Source: Protula sp. h YS-2021
Lineage: Eukaryota > Annelida > Polychaeta > Sabellida > Serpulidae
Assembly: GCA_949752745.1 (NCBI GenBank)
Contig: OX457032.1
Coordinates: 16,904,720-16,968,719 of the forward strand
Length of the DNA stretch: 64,000 bases
Direction of reading: 5' to 3'
Both the position numbers and the translations under genes were made by a program. Shown here one piece after another: positions 1 to 14,000 of the stretch (positions within the stretch are counted from its first letter, which is position 1; each line of letters starts with the position of its first letter). The notes under the pieces are model-generated. The model saw only the letters and a program-made list of their open reading frames with translations. It was not told where the DNA came from and made no database searches.

Positions 1-2971
1 CTTGCTATGGAATGAACTGCCACTATACTATTAATAACAGATAAACATATATATATTGTATAACATGCGTATATATGTAAGCGTAAATTGTTCACGAGAA
101 TAAGCAATTTGCGCGCCTGACAGAAACGTCCCAAAATGTATTTACAAGGATATGGAACAGATGCTAGATCACCAGTTGGTGGTTTAAGCATGCTGAAAGT
201 GTGACGTCATGATGTTATGCAAAGCAGCGCTCTTACGAAAACACTCTAAAATGGCCTATTTTTTAAAGAATCAACGCAAACAGTAGCAAAGGGGCGGCAC
301 GCCATAAAACGTATATTCATGAAGCATACATCTACAAAAGCCACTTATCCTACACACTTTATGAACACGAACTTGGCCAATCCTTGGAATGATGATTATA
401 ATGGAAGCGTTTCTATAGCAACAACAGACTTATGCAGCTGGATATTTTTTTCTATAAAGCAACAAATGAATACCTATACGCCTTCTGTATACACGGCGCA
501 CGCATTAAATTTTGATACAATGAAATTATTTTATAAAATGTTATCAGTTCTTCGACATTTCCATTGAAGTATTAGCAACAAAATATGTATAAATTAAATA
601 ACTTAAAACCTTTTGGTTGATATAAATAAAGTAGTGTAAGTATATTAGTATAAATCTAACCATTATAAGAACTTAAATAAATAAAGCACTTTTTTTAAAC
701 ATAAATAATGGCAGTGTGTTGTAACTTTTTTTATATAATAATAGCACGTGGGATATTGGAGGGATTTATGAATGGTACGAAGATGAGATCGAACTAAGTG
801 TGTTTTTGTGGGTGGGAAAAGAAAGAAAATACACACTAGGAATATAACGTCAAGAAATCCTCAAAATATGGTGGAGGGGGGTGGCGGGGGGGGGGGTGAA
901 AGGTAAACAAAAAATAGGACAGAAGTCATAACCAAACACTTTTGTTAGCGGTATCTGGAATGACACCAACGGACTGACGGCAGTGTTAATACTGGCACTT
1001 GGCAGTACATTAATTATGGAATGAAACTGGGTATAGCCAAAGGCAATATATATATATATATATATGACTCCCTCAGGCCACCAACAAATAAAGAAATCAC
1101 AGGAAAGTCAACTAGTTTCCTAAAAAAAATGTTTGAAGATGAAAATTAAGGGTTTTTGAAATTGTCCCTTTCAGAATGTGGTACGCGTTTTGGACACTCT
1201 AATCAACTGCTTTTCCATTTACGAAGAAAAAGAGTGGAGAAAAAACAAAGCAGAAAATTTCTCAATGTAACACAACTTTTCAACATAATTCTCTCCAAAA
1301 AAAATACTAGAAAACTCCCAGTATCTGTGCGCGTTTCTAGGGCAACCACCTACTCTAATTTGCGGCATAAAACATCAGAAGGGCACTAAGTTGTGTTTTT
1401 GGACACCCACATGTGCAAAACCTAGAGATGAGCATGCATCACCATGGCAACAAAAACGAGGACTCTGCTCATTAGCTCGTTACACAAAAAACGCACGAAG
1501 AAACACTGAAAGCCTGATAATAAATGCCACGAAATGAGGCAAAAAAAAAAACCAAAAAAAACGTTATTTTCTTCACATGGCTCAAACTCTTTTGTTTCAA
1601 AATTGAAAAAGAAAACTCTACGCGTCATAAAAGACGTCCAATTATATTAATATATGGTTTTTCGTTAAAAAAAACCCTTGGTCCCTTTGCGATTTCACTT
1701 TATAATTACTCCGTAAAAATGGCAAACTTAGATTTTGCTTTTTTCAGGTTAAAATTTTTAGGTTCTACACAGAGAGAAGAGAAGGCGAATCCAAAAGGTG
1801 AAATGCTTACTTTTCGAATTTAATCACTTGAACGCCCCTAGATTTCAATGCCATTTTGTAAGAGAATAGACATACAGCGCGAAAATTACCACAACACAAA
1901 ACATCCATTTACGGTAATATGATGTTTCTCCATCGACCGGGCTAAATATGCCGTGCTATTGTCTAGAAACTATTCAGTGTCTTCTCTTGGCGAATATTGC
2001 AACTGTAAAAAAATATACAAGTATTTTGGGCAATTTTACGCACAACAAGTATAGTCGCAATTGCAGTAACAGAATACGGTACAGCACTTTCTTAATTCCA
2101 AGCGAAACTTTCACTAAAACGAACTTCTTGGAGGCCCAGTTTACTGTAAATGTAAATGGCTCGCAGCTAAACAATAGAATGTGATGTATTCGGTGTCAGA
2201 GATATGATAAGGCTCTGGATTAAAAGCATGATGTTGCCAGACCATAGCCTCATATCTAATAACTTGTGTTTATATCAAGCTTTTACACTTTGTCATCACG
2301 ACTTTATCAGTAACTGTCACCCTAGACCTATGAAATTAGTTTGGGGAATAAATCAAGCACGAAAAACGCACAAACATCAGTAAAACCCTAAGTGTGTACG
2401 AAACCTAATATCCCATTCATCAACCCTCTTTATAGAAACACTTTCAGGAAAACTCTATTAAGTAAAATACTAAGGGATTCATCATTTTCTTTGCGTCAAC
2501 GTTAACATTTTCATACCAGTATTTACTGATATACTTCGATGATAAAGATACCCTCTTAGTATTGGGGATTCGCTTAAGGACTAGAAGAGTATTTCGCACA
2601 TAAACATATTTTTCACTGATACTCGTAAATATATTGCTGCGTGAATTGGCAAAACTACTGCACGTTTACAAAGTGGACTGCCACGGACGAGATTGTACAA
2701 GAGAAAAAACAGGGGCACCAAATACCATCCGTCGACAATGGAAAGTTTGTCATGGCACACAATTCGCTGTAATTCTGTTGCTTGCAACGGGAAGACTCAT
2801 TCCTGCCACCTTTCTTGAACTGCTGGTAAAAGATTTAACAAAATAACTTTGTACCAAGTTCTACTGAGATTCTTCCAGTTTACATTTCGAAACCGGCGAA
2901 ATCTGAGTCCTAGCTCACTTTATGTCACTTTAATTTCTTGTTTCTTTCAATTCATCTCCACCAGCACAAAA
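1..2971. other. AT-rich non-coding stretch, 3' of the zinc-finger gene
   Basis: I see no exon-like open frame with splice sites in this stretch. It holds A/T homopolymers, a short (TA)n run near 1047-1067 and a G-rich patch near 870-900. The right end must contain the 3' UTR of the zinc-finger gene, which is read leftwards from 2972. An ATTAAA hexamer on the minus strand at 2929-2934 is a possible poly(A) signal, about 40 bases after the stop, but it is weak evidence by itself. Confidence 0.5.
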
Positions 2972-4329
2972 TTAATTTTTCTTGACATTGTTATTTGATG
3001 ACGGCAGGTCGTCAATATTACTGAACATGACGTCATGCAGTAGATCGTCGACTTCCGGTGAATCGAAATTGACGCCATTTTTGTCGCTGAACTCGGGGGC
3101 AAAACAGCGAAGCATCTGCATGACGCTCTTACGCAATCGCTTCAGCTGATTGGCGTGTGGACAGAGCTCATTATCACCGCAGTGTGATTGGTGAAGAGGC
3201 GACAGCGTGTGACGTGATTCGCTCATGGCTTCCGGTGTGTAGTCATCCAGGCTTGACGAGCGCGACTTGCGTGAGGCGCTCTCTTCCGCGCCAAGCTCGC
3301 TCTCATTTTCGTTGCTATGTATGTCATCGTTGGGATCTGCTAAAACATCGCCTTGGCTGGTGGGATACTCGTCTCCACGGTCAAGGTCATGTGATATGCT
3401 TTTGATTTGATCCTCATTGGGCATTTGATCCACTTGAAAGCTACCATCAGAACAACTGCGGTCGTCAGAGGAATGCCCTTTTCCTGATATGACTAGATTC
3501 TGGTCGCTAGCAAGACTGCCAGCATGGTCGCTCGGCGACCTTTGACTACTCAAATCCCTGGGTTCTTCGCTGTGGGGCAATGCTTGTGTTGCTATGGCGG
3601 TGGGCTTGATTGACAGGTCTTGTGGAACTGCACTTTGGTCCACCTCCTTGGTCAAGGACGCACACTGCGGAGAAGGACTGCGCCCGTGCAGTTTAGGCGA
3701 ATGACTAGTGGACAAATTCAATGGAGGGACAGCATGGATCTTCTTCAGCCCTGGTTCCGGGCTATAACTTCTGGCTGGAACCCCGTCCGCCTTGGTTGGG
3801 GAGGTGGTGGTGGTGGTGGGCGAAGTCTTAGGCAGTGTGCTAGCGGTGGAAAACAATGACAACCCTGATGGCATGTTTGGCAGCATATTACTCACTGGCA
3901 AGTTGCTTCCCAGTCCTCCAAGTGCGAAGAACCGGTTGCTAGGCAACATGTTGTTACCCAAAAGTGGTGACGTCATCATTGGACGGACACCCAAGTGACC
4001 CGGCTGCTGCATGCTGTAGAAGGAACTCAGGGCATTCATGTAGCTACTCATGCCAGTGCCTGGGAGGATGCCGCCAAACGGCGACTTTGGCGCCGGGGAT
4101 TTGCTGGCCGCGGCCGCCGCCTGGAGAAGTGTGCTGATCTTGTCCTGGCGATGGGCAGACGTCAGCTCGTGCTTAACGTCCAGGGACTTGCGGCCTCGTG
4201 TGCTGTCGCTTTTCTTATCCAGGTTGTAGAGCTCCATGTTGCCCTGGTGACGCGAGCGGATGTGGGACTTCAGCAGGTGCCCCTGGGTGTAGCGTTGGCC
4301 ACACGCACCGCAGTGGTAAGGGCGCTCTC
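2972..4329 (-). CDS. Terminal exon: third zinc finger and CtBP-binding C-terminus
   Basis: The exon opens after an acceptor reading GACAG on the minus strand; its first two bases complete the Gly codon of the TGERP linker. It encodes finger 3 (YHCGACGQRY...HIRSRH), an AAAAA run, a Ser/Pro-rich stretch, PQDLS and then PRDLS about 25 residues later, and an acidic Ser-rich tail ending at the TAA stop. Its GC content is clearly above that of the surrounding intron, as expected of coding sequence. One ATG-started reading runs into the intron upstream of 4329; that part is not coding. Confidence 0.9.
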
Positions 4330-7300
4330 CTGTCAACATCAACAACATACAATTTACTGTAACTGTATAAGTAGCCAATGTTTTCAAAATCTTGACAAAA
4401 AAGACTAAAGGTAAATGTTGCAGCTCCTACAAATAAAGAATCATGTTGACTTGTAATACAGAATGTAAAACCCCGTCCCCACTCCCCATCAGATATATTA
4501 ATACATGAAATTGGTGTGGAGGGTGGGTTTGGGGGTTAATTATATATTTTAAAATAACTGGCAGTCGCAACTAATAAATTGTAACTTACATAATGCAGTT
4601 ATACCAAATTATATATTTTATTTTACATGAGGATTTTCTGGCAATAATCTAACCAATTAAACGGACAACCGCCATATATCAGAAACGATGGACAATTTTA
4701 GCTCCAGATTTAAAAAAAATTGCACTTAATTATCACAGCTACATCATTGTTACTTTGGTGATTATTTATATATCATTATTTATTTGTTGTTGTCGCCCAA
4801 CAAAAATTTAAAAAAATATACTGCAGAAAGTGTTAATTCTATGTTCCTTGGACCCATTCAAAATATTTAGTAAATTTGTGATGAAATTTGATGACATATG
4901 TTTGATGATGTATGACAAGGATTTAATTTAAGCAAAGAGAAAAAACGAAGTTCCTGCTCTCAAAAAATGCTAAACAACAGATGCAACTGAGTTCCAATCA
5001 TCGAACGGGGCTGGGGAAGACTGGGAGGAAGGGATGGCGCTTACTTGTATATTATATTCTAAATTCTCAAAAAAAAGTAGGAAAGATTTGTCATTGACAA
5101 ACAGTCCTACTCAAGCGTTTCTCAATTTTCATCGATGTAAACACCAGTTTCTTTGTCTCCAATGCTTGCGTTTTGATCAATAACCAAATATAATTCTGAG
5201 AAAGCGCTTTGTCCCACTACACATATATTATAAAACACTACTCATCGATTTCCTACCCAATATAACACCCATCTGCGCCGAAAAAAACCATGAGTACGGT
5301 TGCCATGACAACCTATTATTACCCTCTATTTCCCCATTTATTGTATAAGGCATCAGAGATGGCAATAAATTTCAAGTCAATTCCAATCAATAACTGTAGT
5401 GGGCTGCGGCAGACGCGAAAACTACTCGAAAGAAATTGGCATTTAAATATCGCAGTTGAGCAGGCAATACTGAATGGGAAATTATGCTAATGAGGAGGTT
5501 TGAGATGCGGGGTAAGGGGGTAGCCTGAAAGTGGAGTGGGGGGTGGGAGAGGTTTGTCATTTGACACAGACCGTTGGGGTGGGGTGGGTGGAGAAAAGGG
5601 GGTGGGGGCGCGTGAGAATGACGTGTGACTCACACTCCAAATAACTAAACAAAGATGACAATTGCTGCTTCTCAGCTACAACCACTAATAATCAATAACT
5701 AATGCTGATATTAATATATACCAATAGAAATTGAGTGAACCAACCCGAGCACACACTTTGCATCCCCTACCCCAGCCAAACAAAAACATGAAATTGGGTC
5801 CGGAATGACGGATGCTGACAGGAATAATAGATCGATAAATGGACTGTTTTATATGTCACGATAAACTCACCATTATATACACACGGTATGAATAAATGAA
5901 TAGCAATGAAGCTTTCAATCTATATTATTTACTTGCCAGTCTGCCATTGCCATGGTCTTGCAATAGAAATATATAAGGGGTTTTTGACAGCTCTGAATGC
6001 AAACAAAGGAAACTGCATAAGGTGCGGTTGAGTAAGCCTCCATAATAAGCATTAGAGCAATTTAATCATATAGAATTTTCTACTATAATGAAGCTTCCCC
6101 TCCCCCTTTTCTTTGTTTGCAGTGAGGTAAGCTCCTTTATGCATATTCTGTTGTACTTCCGTTGACAAGCTGTCCCCTGTTTTGCGTGTCATCACACCCC
6201 CGGTTTTCCAACCCCACAATTCCATCTCTGTGAACTTAGAAACTTCGTATTATCATCTCATAAGACATAATAAAATCCCCCCAACTGAGCATCTCTTCTA
6301 AATTTGACCCCGCCACATCACTTCACAGTTCTTGAAATAGCCATTGTGAACCTCGGGACCCTGTATTTGCACCGGTTGGTCTTCAACGTCACACAGTGAT
6401 AATGCCTTAAGTATTGCCATATTAACCACCGAAGCTGGACAAAAGTAACAAAGATTCTCGGACGGGCAGATCAGTTCTCTTTGTTGTAAGCGTGGAGATA
6501 ATTTTCTATATAAGGGTGTCAAAGAGGATTCAGCAATGGGAAAGCCTCACTGGGGGTAAACAATTCCAAAATACAGGGGCAGGTGGCCATCAAACAATGC
6601 TTGAGCAGATGGCCCTCAGTTCACTTGTATGTTATTAATTTCATTCTATATATGCTTCAATATACAGTGTGAACCGCCCTGTCAACCTTCCCCCCCCCGC
6701 CCCGCCCCCCCCCCCAGAAAAAACTACCCACTCTTATTGTCCTAAGTATTACTCAAGTGTTCTTGACGTTAACACGACGTCTTTGTTTGGGGCACCGTTA
6801 GCGTCTAATCTCAGTCCTTAGTTGACAGGGGGGTCGCATGCCAATTTTGCCCAGGGCAGTTTCCCAACGCGATGCTAATTTCACGTCGCCCATACTTCAA
6901 ACGATTACACTTTTGTTGAGAGATTTAATGCCATTTACATACAAGTACATCTGTAGCTGCAACACAACAATAGGTAAGCTGACAGGTTATGCGCTGACAC
7001 TTAGGACTCGGACGTTACAAATGGATGGGGGTGTAAAGAAATGGAAAAGTAAGAGGGGGGTTTCTGTGAAAATGGCATGACCCCCGAGGGGTCATCACAT
7101 CAGGAAATAATTTAAGTATTAGTACTATATAGTATGTAACTGAAATGATGCGAGATTTGTGTACTGTTGGGTGTCTTTTGTATACAACCCATTAACAATT
7201 AACAAAAGAACGACATTTACGTGACATCTGAATCAATTTCTCGGTCTCATCTCTTTTTCCCTTCACGGTTACATTCCAATGCATTACCATTCAGACTGAC

Positions 7301-7663
7301 GGATGCCAAAAAAATCAAAATCCAGTAAATACAACACACGCGTCCGGAAGGCATCGGTTCCCAGACAGCAGGGCCGTGGTATAACTCCCTTAAATGCCTG
7401 ATTATAGGGGGCGTTCCAGGTCATGCGCATACAAACACCCAAACGCACATAAACTTACAGCATCTGCATCTCTAACTCAAGTCTATGGATTAATCTTTGC
7501 GCTTGTGATCAAAACATAAAAATGCATCTTTGGTAAAAACTAAAAATATTTTGAGAAATTATTTATGCTTTCGGCATATATCCCACTTCATTATCGCCTC
7601 TATAAACTTGCTACTCGGCATTTTTACTCTGCATTTTTTATTTATTATCACTATTGTTGTTGC

Positions 7664-7713
<50 letters not shown>

Positions 7714-8582
7714 GACAGTAAATTTCAAACAATACCTATCATTAAATTAAATCTGCTCTAACATGAAGCAGGATAAATGCGCTATGTAAAAAATTTCAAC
7801 AAAAAAGGACCGTATAAATAAATGAAAACTGAAAGGGGACGATAACTAAGAAGGGGGTGGAACACCGGGCCTTTGCAGATCATCATTCAAAAGACAGGTG
7901 CCCAAGCTATTACTTTACACCCTTATAATTACGCACGTAGACATATATATAAGTAAAAAATGTAGCCCACTAACACGCTGTCAATATATAGCGTGAACAG
8001 ATGTGATTTGGTGATGAGACATAAGGTCTGAGGTGGGGACAAGAGAAAGGGATTTCAGTGGGAGGTAAGTTCGTTAAAAGGGAGGCGGTTTTAGGAAAGA
8101 TTTACATTTTTTAGCAAGACAAAGAAATTTTATATAAACAGATTTCTAAGACAGATGGCTTCCTAGCGAAATCTAATCACGTGATATCAACATTTAAATC
8201 AGCTCTAATCACTCCGTATATATGCAATTTTGCTTCAAGCAAACTGCTTAATTGTTCTGTGTTTATTCGTTTTAATCAAGCAAATGTTTATTACTTAATT
8301 TAACAAATTGACCGTTCCCTTTGTTTACGTCACGTGCCATTAACGTATTTGATTAGGTTACCATGGTAACTCCACGTATGTCTCTAAGCAATATGTCAGA
8401 TCAAGAGAAAGTCAATTAAGACTTTATCTAACTACAAAATTCCTCATCAATCCACACTGTACTTTCTTTCTCAGACTGAGTTCCCCCGTTCCTTATCGGT
8501 TCGTGTTCACGTGTCAGTATGCGCAATTCTGCGCACTTGCATTATAAAAATTCAATTTTCTTCCAAATGAAACGTGTTGCAC

Positions 8583-8650
<68 letters not shown>

Positions 8651-10974
8651 AAGACAGATGGGTGGGGTGGGGAGAATAGTCAACATAACCTATAGAACAA
8701 TTTTTTCGTTTACTTTGTCACAAGTCACGTGTTCTGCTGTGCGTGTGGCATCACTTCAAGTTCTTTATTGCGACATAGAAGTATCTTGGTTGAAAGAAGC
8801 AAACCCCACAAAATAGCAGTGATACGTACGGAGTAATGTTCAATTAGAAAAAAATCTTCCAAAAATCAGTATTCCCTGAAAAATACAACATTTGAGCTAG
8901 ATGGACACAGCGCACCTTATTTCCACTCATCTTAAAACTCAGACAGCTTCATTTTGAGTTGTCAGCTGGGACATGGATTCTGGGGTTGTGTTTACTTATG
9001 TATATCACTCTGAGTGCCAATCAGCGATAAGGCTAAATGTGCAGATAACATACTCTGTCCATTCATCTTGTGGTTATCTCCTCTTATCTTGGCACATAGC
9101 AATCCGATAACTACATCAATTGTAAGCATTTCACCAAATTTCAATCTCGATAAATCAGGTAGAAACTTGAGCGAAAAGCTGACAATGTTCTGTAAATTTG
9201 TTCCATATATATTCATACGCCAACCAACAGCAGACGTGTCCAGTTATTGAAGATAAAAGACATTCCTCTTCAAAATGACACAATGGCGTCACAACAGACC
9301 ACGCGCCATGTGTCTCTTATATAGGGGTGGTCTCAAAAAATTCCAGAATGAAAACAGTCTGCTGCATTTGTGTGCTTTCTCACTAAAGCACAAGTTCACT
9401 GCCTCCATTTCGGTGACCGTTGGGCGTTAGGTCTTTTTCTCAAACCGATCGGAACACACACCATTTGCACTCTTAACGAATGTTTTTTTGTACATATATT
9501 TTACACGTCTATGTTTGTACTGTTTGGTCCCTCGGATGAACATGCCTTTGGGTTTCTAGCGATAGAAGTAAGAGGGAAATGCTGTTTCTCTCTGGTTAGT
9601 TACTTATCACAAACACTAATATACACGTTGCCTTGGGCGATAGCCTACTAAAACGTGCTAATCTCGTAACCATGCTAACCAATATGGCATGCATACGTGG
9701 ACGCATTCGGATCTAACCACGTGTATGTGAAATATCAAACAGGAGGGTGCTGGAAAAAGAAGCCCGGCGGTGAGGAAACAGGAGGGGCGGGGGGAGGCGG
9801 AGAGAGGGAGGGGGCAGTTGACCATTTGAAATGTTTTTGCACTGATGGATCCCCTTCCAAAAATAATCTATATTCGCGTATGAGACTGTGGCAGGGGAAA
9901 AGGTTTTTTCACATTGATGGAGTTGTTAAACTTGATTTTACCCAACTGCAAAAGTTAGGTCACTCTAAAGATAAAATCTGCTGCGATTATTGAAACAATT
10001 ATTTGGAAAGTTTCAGACGTCCTGGTTTCAGATAAAATGGCTACCATTTGTTGAAAATTCATAGTGACTAGGAGTGGGTTTCTCAAATAGGTTTTGTTGT
10101 ATTCGACGCCTTATTGTTGACCGTGCCGTCCAGTATTATGGACAACAAAAATCGATTTTTGTGGTAAAAGAACGCTTAAGGTGTGTCTTATATTCAGCAA
10201 TGCCAGCTGCATCGGCAATACTTGAGTGCAGTGAGTCTAAATAAATATAGAAAAAAAATTCTGAATAAAAAATGGGTAGTAATTCTCGTATTTTAGTACA
10301 CTTTAAAGGGAAAAGGAACTCACAGAATGCCCGACAAAAATCAAACTATCAGCGACGGACTCGACAGCAGAGAGCACACGAGAAGCCTGTCATAATGTTT
10401 CATACTGACAGGTCCCCTGCTTTTTTCTCGAACTCAAGTATAAGCAAAATGGCAACAGGTAATATTATTGCAATTTCAAAAGGTTATGCCATTTAAACAT
10501 GATGGAATTAAAATGTCAAAAGAACTCCACAGCAACTATTGTTCACGCAGGGGTGAACTTTGCCAATATTTGGCCCCTGTAACCCTCAGGAGACGGGGAA
10601 GCATGAGCCCTCTCCCTCCAAAAGCTGACATCACAGCTACGTTCATTGATTACATTTGTGAAGAAGGAAAATACCAAAAAAAAAAAAACTAAAATACAAA
10701 AAAAAAAAAAAAAACAAAAAAAACGGCTGTTTTATTATACAACTGTGGTCTCCCCCGATTATCAAAACGTCATAACAATAGGGCAGCTGTCAGTACTGTG
10801 AAATGTTTACAAAATAAACATTTTTCGCTCAGGTGATTTTTAACAGCGTTCTCAAACCACACTCGTAATACATGCATGTCCTACATATTAGCACTGAAAT
10901 TTGTTTCAAATACTTAAGCAGCTGACAGGCACCCTTGTTTATTATTATTATGATCATCATCATCATCATCATCA

Positions 10975-11042
<68 letters not shown>

Positions 11043-14000
11043 ATTATCATTATTATTATTATTATTACTACTACTACTACTTCTACTACTACTACTACTA
11101 CTACTACTATTCTGCCATAGCGCTGAGTGTGGGGTGGGAAGGCTTGGGTAAATGTTGGTCCCTCGGTGCTAATGCCACGCCAACTCCAGATTCGCCACAT
11201 ATTTTTGTCTGGCAGTAGAATGTTCTACTGTTTACTTGCTAACTCTTGTTTGGCACCATAAAGCTGAAGACACTAACTAAAAAATTTAGTTATTTCTATT
11301 AATTATCAATGAAATTAATATTAGCGTTCTGTGGTTGTTTTATCAAGAACAAAAAACACAAAATATCATTTTACATAAATATTTTTTGCTATATAAAAAT
11401 AGTAAACAACAAAAAATATATTTAAGTTGAGATAAGAGGGAATTGGTGTGCTCAAGAAATAAGACGCCCGTCTAATTTAACAGTCTTAAAAGCAGAATGC
11501 GTCATTTGGTGCTCCAACTGAAATCCTACACGTCGGTCAATCTACCCCGATGACTGCGCATGTGCACTGGGGGGGGGGGGGAGTGTAAGGGGTGGGGTGG
11601 GGGTGGAGTGAATCATTAGGTACACGATGACATATCCTGTTATAGCCCTCGTTGATAAAATTCGCCATGTCTATATTGTTGCAGTTTACGAGAGTGCACG
11701 AGCTTGGAAGAAAGTTGTTTATGGGGCAAGAGAGCAGGAGATGGGGGGAAGGAGGGAAGGGGAAACTATGGACTCAAAATGAGTGAAAGCACTGACCACA
11801 CAATGATGTACTTTTATATGCTGGTACGGACAAAACAAGAAAGAGAATGCCACTTGGGATAGATGGGCATATGGGATGATTGGGTAGATAGCAGTGAGTA
11901 ACATCGAAATATGAGTAATGTGCCCATAACAAAAGCAAATCCAGGGGCCATACTGCAATCAAACTAACGCTGAAAACTGATGGTCAAAGCGACGTAAAAA
12001 ATTAGAATGTGTTAAGTAAAGAAAAATACAGACAGTTTTGTCCTCCACGAAGTACGGTACTAAGAGACAAAGTGAGTTATAGGGACAAACTCACCATGCT
12101 CAGTCTCACTGAAATATATAGGGAAGTATTGCAGTTAAATTGTCCTTAGTCTACAACATTCCGGAATTGACCCAATTGACAATAATGCGTTATTTCTGAG
12201 ATAACAATAAAGTTGGATTTTTTATGCCGCTTGATTGATTCTTATTTTAAACAAAGGGGAGATAAAAATCAGAGGTTTTTTTTAGGAAAATTTCCTGACT
12301 CTCACACGCTGCTATTTAATTCATAGAAATTCGCAAAAAATACTTTTCATTATTCTAATCTTAAATTTAATTTTTTCGCCTAGTACTTTGCATTGCTAAA
12401 CAAATGGACAACTTAAGGATAGTTTTTATGCTTCTGCACATTCCTGTTTTTGAAATAAAATTGTTGGCGTTGTCTGTTTTTATTGTGCTTCATTTTGATA
12501 TACACGTCATCGCAAGGAAGGCTATGCATTGGAGCATACCTGCTGTGAGCCAAGATAGACCTGTGCACTGCGTGATTACGGTTTCCATGGTAACAGATAT
12601 GATAACAGACGTGAAATGCACATGGGCCGATGACAAGTTGCTTGATTAAACTTCGCATGCTTGGCCTTTCATATTTTTTTCTCTCTCAGTCAAACCCTTA
12701 TCTTGCCATAAACAAAGCCAGCGCACAGGATAAACAAGTTCCTTGACACAGCTCAAAGCGTAGAAATTTCTTTTACTTACACTGCCAAAATGGTGCAAAC
12801 TGCAGAAAAAAATAAACAAAACTACATTTCACCAGCGACGCCTCCCAGAAGTGGGTTCTGCTGTTATCTGGGGGTGGATTGGGGCGGACTGATGCATTTT
12901 TAATTGGTGTAAGCATTCTATAAAAAGTAAATAAATAAACAAATTAAAAATTACAGAACCAATTTCATCTACGTGATCCTTTAGAAAAACAGCTCAAATA
13001 ATGATTTTTGGCAGCTTAAAACTGGACACAAACTTCAGAAGTGACCGTTTTTTAATTGATGAGAAAAAGCTTCGCATGATGACGAAATACAATAATCCTA
13101 AAGAGCAAAACTAATCAATTTATTTATCGCTGTTGGGAAAGCCAGTCCAAAGTTTGTCGCAGCCCCAATTTTCGCCAATTTTACATCGCTAGCAACCAAA
13201 ACCACAGGGTATTTTTTCACATCATAACAACACAGCGCATGCGCATTTGAGTTTTGCAAGAAAAGAACGTACATATTTTACAAAACGTCAGCGTAGCTAC
13301 TGAAGAATATGTTTTTAGAATAACTCATTACACCTTTTCACGCGTAATGTCACTTTTTAAACTCTTTGCCCCCCATGTTTGCAAACCCTAATTTGATTGG
13401 TTTAGCTTGACAGGAAATCATAGTTTTTATGACAAGAGCTTCTTTTTGGCATCAGTGACGTTTCTCCTCCGTTGCTTTGGTTACAACAAAAATAAGAACA
13501 TCAAGCTTTTAAACTATTTAATGTGGAAACATTTTTCCTTGGTGTGGATTGACAAAAAAATGTCACTCTTTTGCACTCGTGATATACCAAGCCTTTAAAA
13601 CATTGCGAAAATTATCCGAAGAAAAACCACGTAAAATTTTGTTTTCATTGTTCAAGACACAATGGTGAATATCTAATCATTAATTAACTCAAATGTTTTT
13701 GAGCATCTACTTTCTATTAGATTTTTTCCCCCCTAAAGTAATTTGCAACAAAAAATTTCCCGCAAAATGACTTTATAGTCTGGAAATTCTCTACTTTTGA
13801 ATGGATATATGTAAAACCCAAGCAATTTTCTTTGTTTTAGATTTTTCGTGCGTGCATTATCAAACAGAGGAACCTAGTTACAATCAGTAAGGTTTATGTA
13901 AAACAGTCGTTAGTTTGTTTGCTTTCCATATAACTACAAGATGTTAACATGTTTCTTAACACTCTCGCGATAATTACAATTCCCAGCAGCTACCACCACG

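Noticed and set aside
10829..11200. Poly-isoleucine / poly-threonine frames
   Set aside because: Pure translation of the ATT/CAT/ACT microsatellite.
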